64,000 nucleotides of DNA from Vibrio ponticus (GTDB lineage Bacteria; Pseudomonadota; Gammaproteobacteria; Enterobacterales; Vibrionaceae): the NCBI RefSeq assembly GCF_009938225.1, contig NZ_AP019657.1, forward strand, positions 186,001-250,000, given 5' to 3'. Made by a program: the position numbers and the translations under genes. The notes under the pieces are model-generated. The model saw only the letters and a list, made by a program, of their open reading frames with translations. It was not told where the DNA came from and searched no databases. Shown piece after piece: positions 57,024 through 64,000 of this stretch (position 1 is the stretch's first letter; each line of letters starts with the position of its first letter).

Positions 57024-57887
57024 ATGACAGATAATAAAACCTTACCTGCACAGATCCCAACTCTCTACATTGTACCGACTCCAATTGGTAATTTAGGTGA
57101 TATCACCCAACGTGCGATTGAAGTCCTAAATAGTGTAGATCTTATTGCAGCAGAAGATACCCGTCATACCGGTAAGTTACTAGCTCACTTTAATATTTCG
57201 ACCAAAACTTTCCCATTGCATGACCATAATGAGCAGCAAAAAGCACAAGTTTTGGTGGAAAAATTATTATCGGGTCAATCTATCGCGTTAGTTTCTGATG
57301 CGGGAACACCACTTATCAGTGACCCAGGTTACCATCTTGTGTCGCAATGTCGTCAAGCGGGCGTAAAAGTTGTACCTCTGCCGGGTGCTTGTGCTGTTAT
57401 CACAGCGTTAAGTGCATCTGGCTTGCCTTCTGATCGCTTTAGCTTCGAAGGCTTTTTACCACCAAAGAGTAAAGCAAGAAAAGATAAGTTGCTAGAAATC
57501 GCGAAAGTTGAGCGCACTTGTATCTTCTATGAGTCGCCACATCGTATTTTAGACTCACTTGATGATATGTTGGATATCCTCGGTCCTGAGCGTGAAGTCG
57601 TGTTGGCGCGTGAGCTCACCAAAACGTTTGAAACCTTCCAAGGTTTGCCGCTGGGTGAGTTGGTTGAATGGGTTAAAGCTGATGAAAACCAGCAGCGTGG
57701 CGAAATGGTACTGCTGGTACATGGTCACCGTGAAGTGGCTGACAACACATTGCCAGATGAAGCGTTACGTACACTGGCGATTTTGACTAAAGAGTTGCCA
57801 TTGAAAAAAGCCGCAGCACTGGCAGCAGAAATTTACAATCTGAAAAAGAACGCACTCTACAAGTGGGGTTTGGAGAATCTGGATTAA
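57024..57887 (+). CDS. rsmI: 16S rRNA (cytidine(1402)-2'-O)-methyltransferase RsmI
   Basis: Tetrapyrrole-methylase-fold enzyme that methylates C1402 at the decoding centre; 287 residues. Signatures: [45 protein letters not shown] and [11 protein letters not shown]. It is divergent from lpoA, the conserved arrangement in gammaproteobacteria. Downstream begins the repeat-rich region before rnpB. Confidence 0.96.
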   Translation: MTDNKTLPAQIPTLYIVPTPIGNLGDITQRAIEVLNSVDLIAAEDTRHTGKLLAHFNISTKTFPLHDHNEQQKAQVLVEKLLSGQSIALVSDAGTPLISDPGYHLVSQCRQAGVKVVPLPGACAVITALSASGLPSDRFSFEGFLPPKSKARKDKLLEIAKVERTCIFYESPHRILDSLDDMLDILGPEREVVLARELTKTFETFQGLPLGELVEWVKADENQQRGEMVLLVHGHREVADNTLPDEALRTLAILTKELPLKKAAALAAEIYNLKKNALYKWGLENLD

Positions 57888-58040
57888 GGTAATAGGAACG
57901 CTGCGCTTCGGGAGGTGGGAACGGACTTCGTCCTACGGAACGTTTTGCTTCCCGACGTAGTAAAGTGCGTTGCATTAGTACGCGCTAGTCTAAGATTTGT
58001 CATTCCATAGAGCGCGTTAGCGCGAGTAGGGAATCTTGTT
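57888..58040. repeat. Mosaic of short palindromic intergenic repeats
   Basis: Three GGAACG units follow each other (57895, 57929, 57958 region approximately), each with a small CTTCG/TGCTTC hairpin such as GGACTTCGTCC. Then comes GAGCGCGTTAGCGCG inside a stretch starting GTCATTCCATAG and ending GGGAATC. This looks like dispersed palindromic repeat debris of the kind scattered through Vibrio intergenic regions. It is called from pattern only; copies elsewhere in the genome cannot be seen. Confidence 0.4.
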
Positions 58041-58159
58041 TTGTTGTGTGAAAGCGAGATCCCCAACTCGCTCGTTCCTCGCTCTTGAGGGGCGTAAGGT
58101 TTGATGTTCAGTCTTGATTACTAAAAACCATTGACTCAACTCGTTCTCTAAAAAACAAA

Positions 58160-58213
<54 letters not shown>

Positions 58214-58265
58214 GCCCACTTTCTAATCACTTAAACCGTTCATTGCACCATATTTGTGATCTTGC

Positions 58266-58294
58266 TAGACAGGGTGCGCCTAACTCTATACAAT
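58266..58294 (+). promoter_or_regulatory. rnpB promoter
   Basis: TAGACA, exact 17-bp spacer, TACAAT: 5/6 matches in each box. The expected start is about 58301-58303, at the P1 helix of RNase P RNA. Confidence 0.75.
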
Positions 58295-58302
58295 CCGCCC
58301 TC

Positions 58303-58731
<429 letters not shown>

Positions 58732-58744
58732 CCTTTGGATTCAC

Positions 58745-58775
58745 AAGACCTCGCATTTATGCGGGGTCTTTGTGA
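58745..58775 (+). terminator. rnpB terminator
   Basis: AAGACCTCGCA / TGCGGGGTCTT, one wobble, loop TTTA, then TTGTGATCTT, a modest U-run. Confidence 0.7.
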
Positions 58776-59075
58776 TCTTGGGACGAGAAAATTTCTGCCT
58801 CTCACAAAAATTCCACATCGCATTCGTTACATTATTTAAGTGCCCATCCATGCATTGGCGCTTATCTGGTGGTATTACCGTCTTTATTCGACGCTTTAAT
58901 TTTGCAGACTTATAACTAAACGCTAAGTTTTATAAACCAAAGTGCTAGTTATAAATTGGTATTAAGGAACTACGTAGACTACGCTGTAGTTAGCGAAGAG
59001 AGCGTGAGCGTCCCCCGTTCATGCTTATCAAGCAACGCTCAATTGGTCAGCAAACTATGAGTGTTGTGTTGCTTG

Positions 59076-59102
59076 AGCCGTCTATAATGGCGGCTTTTTT
59101 TT
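59076..59102 (+). terminator. Intrinsic terminator in the rnpB-rsmH gap
   Basis: AGCCGTC / GGCGGCT (one wobble) with loop TATAAT and eight T. It ends some transcript from upstream, either rnpB read-through or an unannotated small RNA. Confidence 0.75.
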
Positions 59103-59307
59103 ACGATTTTTAGTTTTCACGCAATGGTTTTTACCGATGTCTCAAGTTTGTTTTGGGTTTAACGGTAGTGAGCGTTTACCCAGCACTCTTAGGTATGCTA
59201 ATCTCCGTGCCGCTTGAAAAGAGGTGGTTGCACTAGTGGTTAAGCTGACTTGTCGATTGCGAGAGCTTGCCTGTGACAGCAATATTCCACCACGATACAT
59301 TTTCGAG

Positions 59308-59342
59308 ACCCATTGTGACGCATTCGTTATAATGGGTTTTTT
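59308..59342 (+). terminator. Second terminator-like hairpin before rsmH
   Basis: ACCCATT / AATGGGT with a 16-nt loop, then TTTTTTGCTTTTT. It contains TATAAT at its 3' arm, so it may instead be part of a promoter. Confidence 0.5.
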
Positions 59343-59485
59343 GCTTTTTATTGACGAAATTTATTTTGTAAGCAATAAACTTAGCGCAATATCACGTGAA
59401 GCCTCCCTATCAAGGTGGCGTTAAGTGATGAAATCAGTACACTGAGAGTGAGCACGTATTACTACGCTAGCTAGATGAGATAACT

Positions 59486-60436
59486 ATGACAGAAGCATTC
59501 AAACACATATCTGTATTACTAAATGAATCCATTGATGGGTTGGCAATTAAGCCAGATGGCACTTACATCGATGGTACGTTTGGTCGTGGCGGACACAGCC
59601 GCACTATCTTATCTAAACTGGGTGAGAATGGTCGCTTGTTTAGTATTGACCGCGACCCTCAAGCCATTGAAGAAGCAAAGAAGATTGATGATCCACGTTT
59701 TACGATTGTTCACGGTCCATTCTCGGGCATTGCAACTTACGCACAGCAGTATGATTTAGTGGGTAAGGTCGACGGTGTGCTGTTTGACTTAGGCGTATCG
59801 TCACCACAACTTGACGATGCTGAGCGCGGTTTTAGCTTCATGAAAGATGGTCCATTGGACATGCGTATGGACCCTACATCAGGGATTCCTGTGTCGCAAT
59901 GGTTGATGGAAGCGGATCTGGACGATATCACTTGGGTTATCCGTGAGTTCGGTGAAGATAAGCATGCTCGTCGCATTGCCAAAGCGATCGTTGCTTACCG
60001 TGAAAACGAAGAGAATGAGCCACTAACGCGCACTGGTCAGTTAGCTAAGCTTATTTCTGAAGCGGCACCAAAAAGCTTCAAAGAGAAGAAGCACCCAGCA
60101 ACGCGTGCATTCCAAGCATTCCGTATTTACATCAACAGTGAGCTAGAAGAGATCGATACTGCGTTGAAAGGCGCAGCAAGCATTCTTGCGCCAGAAGGTC
60201 GCTTATCAGTGATTAGCTTCCACTCACTGGAAGACCGCATGGTTAAACGCTTTATTCGTAAAGAGAGTAAAGGTCCGGAAGTACCACACGGTATTCCTTT
60301 GACGGAAGAACAAATTAAAGCGTTAGGCAGTGCTAACCTAAAAGCGGTCGGCAAAGCCATTAAGCCAAGCAAGCAGGAAATTGAAGTGAACGCGCGTTCA
60401 CGCAGTTCAGTATTGCGCATTGCAGAAAAGCTTTAA
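59486..60436 (+). CDS. rsmH: 16S rRNA (cytosine(1402)-N(4))-methyltransferase RsmH
   Basis: Methylates N4 of C1402, the same base that RsmI modifies on the ribose; 316 residues. MTase signatures: [44 protein letters not shown], and [14 protein letters not shown]. First gene of the division and cell wall cluster; ftsL follows after 6 bp. Both C1402 enzymes, RsmI and RsmH, flank rnpB in this window. Confidence 0.97.
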   Translation: MTEAFKHISVLLNESIDGLAIKPDGTYIDGTFGRGGHSRTILSKLGENGRLFSIDRDPQAIEEAKKIDDPRFTIVHGPFSGIATYAQQYDLVGKVDGVLFDLGVSSPQLDDAERGFSFMKDGPLDMRMDPTSGIPVSQWLMEADLDDITWVIREFGEDKHARRIAKAIVAYRENEENEPLTRTGQLAKLISEAAPKSFKEKKHPATRAFQAFRIYINSELEEIDTALKGAASILAPEGRLSVISFHSLEDRMVKRFIRKESKGPEVPHGIPLTEEQIKALGSANLKAVGKAIKPSKQEIEVNARSRSSVLRIAEKL

Positions 60437-60442
60437 TTTGCT

Positions 60443-60760
60443 ATGAAGAAAACCACACCGAATCTTGCAAAGTTGATTGGTCTTGACCTGATCACCGTCG
60501 GTCGCATTCCATTAGCGATGTTATTGCTTATTTTTGCAAGTGCAATGGCTGTGGTTTTTACTACCCACCATACGCGCGCTGCTATTTCTGAGAAAGACCA
60601 AGCATTGAAGGAGCGTGAACGTCTTGATGATGAGTGGCGAAACCTTTTGCTAGAAGAAACGGCATTAGCAGAGCATAGTCGCGTGCAAGCGGTGGCGAAA
60701 CAAGACTTGGACATGAAGCGACCTGATTCAGATAAAGAAGTGGTGATTGATTTACCATGA
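60443..60760 (+). CDS. ftsL: Cell division protein FtsL
   Basis: Bitopic divisome protein of 105 residues: short cytoplasmic N terminus, one TM helix (about 22-41, RIPLAMLLLIFASAMAVVFT), then a periplasmic coiled coil that pairs with FtsB. It links FtsQ to the FtsWI synthase. The gene overlaps ftsI by four bases. Confidence 0.94.
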   Translation: MKKTTPNLAKLIGLDLITVGRIPLAMLLLIFASAMAVVFTTHHTRAAISEKDQALKERERLDDEWRNLLLEETALAEHSRVQAVAKQDLDMKRPDSDKEVVIDLP

Positions 60761-62514
60761 GTTCCAAAAAAAAGGTCGAACCTGCGACCCAACCAACTAC
60801 TGTTGAAGCGCCACAACTGATTCGTTGGCGCTTTAATCTCGTTCTATTCTTCGTATTTCTTATCTTTGCTGCGCTCGTCGCGCGAATCGGCTATATCCAA
60901 ATTATCGAACCGGATAATCTAATCAAACAAGGTGATATGCGTTCGATTCGAGCTCAAACGCTCTATTCTGCGCGTGGTATTATTTCTGACCGTAATGGTG
61001 AGCCTTTGGCGGTGAGTGTGCCCGTTGAGGCAGTATGGGCCGATCCGGTGACCATCTTTAAGAAAGATGATGATGAACAAGCACAGCAAAGCGAATGGCC
61101 ACAAGATATTGACCGCTGGCACGCGCTTGCGGATGTGCTTGGTCTTGATCGTCAAGAAATGATTGAGAAGATCAAAAAGAATAAGACTCGCCGTTTTATC
61201 TATCTACAGCGTCAAGTTAGTCCTGCGATGGCGAACTATATTCGTGAATTAAAGCTTGCGGGTATCGGTCTTAAGAAAGAGTCTCGTCGCTATTATCCTG
61301 CCGGTGAAGTGAGTGCGCACCTTGTTGGTGTGACAGGGATTGATGGTCATGGTCTAGAAGGCGTTGAACGCAGTTATGACAAGTGGCTCACAGGGGAAGC
61401 AGGCAAGCGTATTATCCGCAAAGACCGTTATGGTCGAGTGGTCGAAAATATTGCCCTTGAAGATCGAGAAGAGGGTAAGCCGTTAACACTTACTATCGAT
61501 CAGCGCCTTCAGGCGATTGCGTATCGCGCCATTAAACAAGCGGTAGCGGATTATCGCGCTACGTCAGGTTCAGCGGTGGTGCTGGACGTGAAAACTGGCG
61601 CCGTGTTAGCGATGGTGAATGCGCCATCTTATAACCCGAATAATCGCTCTGATTTGCAATCGGCGAAAATGCGTAACCGAGTGATCACCGATGCGTTTGA
61701 ACCGGGCTCAACGGTTAAGCCATTCGTCGTATTAGCTGCATTAGAAAATGGTGTGGCAGATGAAACCACAGTGATTGATACCGGCAACGGCATTATGCAG
61801 ATTGGTGGTAGCCGCGTGCGTGATACCTCTAAAGTAGGTAAAGCTGACCTAACCACTATCTTGAAGAAATCAAGTAACATCGGTGTGGCAAAACTAGCGC
61901 TGAAAATGCCGCTTGAAGCCTTACTGGGTATGTATAGTTCGGTTGGGTTTGGTTCTCGCTCAGGATTGAACTTAGTCGGTGAAACAGACGGTATTTTTCC
62001 TAATCGCCGCCGTTGGTCTCAATTTGAAATTGCCACCTTGTCGTTTGGCTATGGTTTAACTATTACGCCGCTGCAACTTGCTCACGCTTACGCAACATTG
62101 GGTAACCTTGGTGAGTACCAACCAGTGCATATTATTGAGAACAATGAGCAAGATTTCTCACGCCAAGTGATCGATAAAAAACATGCCCGTATGGTTCTGG
62201 ATATGTTGGAAACGGTGACTCAACCGGGTGGTACCGCAACCAAAGCTGCCGTTCCTGGGTATCGTATTGCAGCGAAAACGGGGACATCGCGTAAAGCGGT
62301 CGCCGGTGGTTATGGTGATGAATACTTTGCCTATACCGCAGGAGTGGCGCCAGCCAGTGATCCGCGTGTTGCGCTAGTGGTGATTGTCAATGAGCCGCAA
62401 GGTGATAACTACTATGGTGGTTCTGTAGCGGGTCCCGTGTTCTCTGAGATTATGAAAGGGACATTGCAGATCCTTAATATCGCACCGGACGAAAATAAAT
62501 TTAAGCAGGAATAG
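60757..62514 (+). CDS. ftsI: Peptidoglycan D,D-transpeptidase FtsI (PBP3)
   Basis: Septal class B penicillin-binding protein, 585 residues. One N-terminal TM anchor (about 25-46), a pedestal domain (about 60-230), and the transpeptidase domain with S318-T-V-K321, SSN (KKSSNIGVAK) and KTGTS (AAKTGTSRKAV). All three boxes are intact. Overlaps ftsL; murE starts 16 bp later. Confidence 0.97.
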   Translation: MSSKKKVEPATQPTTVEAPQLIRWRFNLVLFFVFLIFAALVARIGYIQIIEPDNLIKQGDMRSIRAQTLYSARGIISDRNGEPLAVSVPVEAVWADPVTIFKKDDDEQAQQSEWPQDIDRWHALADVLGLDRQEMIEKIKKNKTRRFIYLQRQVSPAMANYIRELKLAGIGLKKESRRYYPAGEVSAHLVGVTGIDGHGLEGVERSYDKWLTGEAGKRIIRKDRYGRVVENIALEDREEGKPLTLTIDQRLQAIAYRAIKQAVADYRATSGSAVVLDVKTGAVLAMVNAPSYNPNNRSDLQSAKMRNRVITDAFEPGSTVKPFVVLAALENGVADETTVIDTGNGIMQIGGSRVRDTSKVGKADLTTILKKSSNIGVAKLALKMPLEALLGMYSSVGFGSRSGLNLVGETDGIFPNRRRWSQFEIATLSFGYGLTITPLQLAHAYATLGNLGEYQPVHIIENNEQDFSRQVIDKKHARMVLDMLETVTQPGGTATKAAVPGYRIAAKTGTSRKAVAGGYGDEYFAYTAGVAPASDPRVALVVIVNEPQGDNYYGGSVAGPVFSEIMKGTLQILNIAPDENKFKQE

Positions 62515-62529
62515 AGTGAGACCTTCTAA

Positions 62530-64000
62530 ATGTCTTTATGCCTCACGTTAAAAGAATTACTCGCGCCATGGTTTACCGTGCCGCAAACTCTCGCTGCAAC
62601 CACAGTGAGTCAGCTAGAGTTAGATAGCCGCCAAGTTGAAACTGGCGTGACTTTTGTTGCGATTAAAGGTCATGCTGTTGATGGTCGACAATTTATTGAT
62701 TCTGCGATTAGCAAGGGTGCCAATGCCGTTATCGCTCAGGCATGTGATACAAAACAGCATGGGCTGATAGAGTATCAAGGCGAAATCGCGATTATATACA
62801 TCAATGACTTGGCTGAGATCCTATCTCAACTTGCGGGTCGCTTATACGCCAAGCATGATAATCAATTGATTGCGGTAACAGGCACCAATGGTAAAACGAC
62901 CATCACGCAACTTATCGCACAGTGGCTTGAACTGGTCGATTATCGAGCGGCAGTGATGGGGACCACAGGTAATGGGTTCCTTGCAGATCTTCAGCCAGCA
63001 GCCAACACCACAGGCAACGCGGTTGATGTGCAACGTACTATCGCGCAACTTGCTGAACAAGGGGCTCAATATACGGCGCTTGAGGTCTCATCGCATGGTT
63101 TAGTTCAAGGTCGCGTGCGCGCTTTGCCTTTTGCCGCTGGTGTATTCACGAACCTTAGCCGTGACCACTTAGATTATCACGGCACAATGGAAGAGTACGC
63201 CGAAGCGAAGTTTAGCCTATTTAGCCAACATCTCTGCCAGCGAGCGATCATCAATATTGATGATAAAGTGGGCGCGCAGTGGTGCGAACGCTTGGAAGAT
63301 GCCATTGCGGTTTCACTCTATCCGCAGACAGATGCCAATGCGGTTTGGGCAACATCGGTCACTTATTCTGAGCAAGGTATCGAGATTGCATTTGATGGCA
63401 AGTTTGGTGCAGGTCAGCTCCATGCTCCACTGATTGGTGAATTTAACGCTTCCAATGTGTTGCTGGCACTTACCACCTTGTTAGCGCTTGGTATTGATAA
63501 ACACTTACTACTTGAAATGGCGCCACAGTTGGTGCCAGTGTTGGGTCGTATGGAGTTGTTTGCTCATCAAGGAAAAGCCAAAGTTGTGGTTGATTATGCT
63601 CACACCCCCGATGCTTTAGAAAAAGCATTATGCGCACTGCGAGTTCATTGCCATGGTCACTTGTGGGCGATTTTTGGTTGTGGTGGCGACCGCGATAAAG
63701 GTAAGCGCCCTATGATGGCAGAAATCGGCGAGCGTTTGGCTGATCATGTCATTATTTCCGATGATAACCCTCGTAGCGAAAACCCAGCTGAGATCGTTCA
63801 AGATATGTTGGTAGGGATGACTCATCCTGACAAAGCCATTGTGCAGCATGATCGTTTTAAAGCGTTGCTTCATGCTATTGAGCATGCAAATGAGCAAGAT
63901 ATCATTTTGCTTGCCGGCAAAGGTCATGAAGATTACCAAGTGCTCGCCAATGAAACGATTCATTATTCCGATCGTGAGTCAGCGCAGCAACTATTAGGAC
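62530..64000 (+). CDS. murE: UDP-MurNAc-tripeptide synthetase MurE (partial at right edge)
   Basis: ATP-dependent ligase adding meso-diaminopimelate to UDP-MurNAc-L-Ala-D-Glu in the cytoplasm. 490 codons are present and the frame is still open at the window end, so the last few residues are missing. P-loop VTGTNGKTT (about 116-124), the MurNAc-binding [12 protein letters not shown], ATPase [15 protein letters not shown], and DDNPRSENP, whose DNPR marks DAP rather than lysine specificity. It starts [13 protein letters not shown] at ATG 62530; the ribosome site is weak. Confidence 0.96.
   Translation, partial: MSLCLTLKELLAPWFTVPQTLAATTVSQLELDSRQVETGVTFVAIKGHAVDGRQFIDSAISKGANAVIAQACDTKQHGLIEYQGEIAIIYINDLAEILSQLAGRLYAKHDNQLIAVTGTNGKTTITQLIAQWLELVDYRAAVMGTTGNGFLADLQPAANTTGNAVDVQRTIAQLAEQGAQYTALEVSSHGLVQGRVRALPFAAGVFTNLSRDHLDYHGTMEEYAEAKFSLFSQHLCQRAIINIDDKVGAQWCERLEDAIAVSLYPQTDANAVWATSVTYSEQGIEIAFDGKFGAGQLHAPLIGEFNASNVLLALTTLLALGIDKHLLLEMAPQLVPVLGRMELFAHQGKAKVVVDYAHTPDALEKALCALRVHCHGHLWAIFGCGGDRDKGKRPMMAEIGERLADHVIISDDNPRSENPAEIVQDMLVGMTHPDKAIVQHDRFKALLHAIEHANEQDIILLAGKGHEDYQVLANETIHYSDRESAQQLLG

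Larger units (their letters stand above)
58776..59485. other. Non-coding gap before the division cluster, no mraZ
   Basis: About 710 bp with no reading frame I can support. A frame from 59224 (66 codons) has no ribosome site and runs through a terminator-like hairpin, so I reject it. mraZ, which normally precedes rsmH, is not here. The stretch contains palindromic sequence at 58965-59015 (AACTAC / GTAGTT) and two terminator-like hairpins. Confidence 0.7.

Noticed and set aside
59224-59424. 66-codon frame in the rnpB-rsmH gap, possible mraZ remnant
   Set aside because: No similarity to MraZ that I can read, no ribosome site, and it crosses a terminator-like hairpin.

Overview
The window is a stretch of chromosome from a marine gammaproteobacterium of the genus Vibrio (or a very close Vibrionaceae relative). 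The evidence is the chitin-sensing pair cbp/chiS, an OmpU porin, the gene order cbp-chiS-rsmC-...-hemL-erpA-...-tyrS-...-ompU-greA-...-ftsH-...-infB-rbfA-truB, and heavy use of CTA leucine codons in highly expressed genes. Almost all of it is core genome. I see no prophage, insertion sequence, integron or CRISPR array. The species cannot be fixed from the sequence alone.

Layout. 1-5.9 kb: chitin-oligosaccharide binding protein (cbp) and the hybrid kinase/DNA-binding regulator ChiS, with a 640-bp control region between them that holds a pseudoknot-like leader. 6.1-16.3 kb: rsmC, a PerM-like permease, a 41-residue membrane peptide, hemL, erpA, an RND efflux pair and an M23 endopeptidase. 16.4-21.5 kb: tyrS, a CBS-less MgtE-type transporter behind a long structured leader with its own 14-codon reading frame, dacB and ompU. 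22-35 kb: greA, yhbY, rlmE-ftsH, folP-glmM, secG, tRNA-Leu(GAG), tRNA-fMet, and rimP-nusA-infB-rbfA-truB.

35.1-43.7 kb: tolC, then nudF-yqiB-cpdA-yqiA and parE-parC. 43.8-57.9 kb: degS, degQ, zapG, zapE, rplM-rpsI, the cytochrome bc1 operon petABC, sspA-sspB, dolP, diaA, yraN, lpoA and rsmI. 57.9-59.5 kb: a mosaic of short palindromic and tandem repeats, the RNase P RNA gene rnpB, and about 750 bp with two terminators but no mraZ. 59.5-64 kb: start of the division/cell wall cluster rsmH-ftsL-ftsI-murE; murE runs off the right edge.

How it fits together: ChiS sits next to the gene it is known to control. The rimP-truB operon combines transcription elongation, translation initiation, ribosome maturation and tRNA modification behind an initiator-tRNA promoter. 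greA, rlmE-ftsH and rplM carry the regulatory elements expected from enterobacteria (GraL-like attenuator, sigma-32-type promoter, leader hairpin).

The places most worth a second look are the mgtE leader with its DHPP leader peptide (17.75-18.06 kb), the tandem triplication of a 24-nt unit inside the P3 arm of rnpB (58330-58401), the pseudoknot-like cbp leader (1900-1971), and the junction after truB where rpsO-pnp would be expected but tolC is found.
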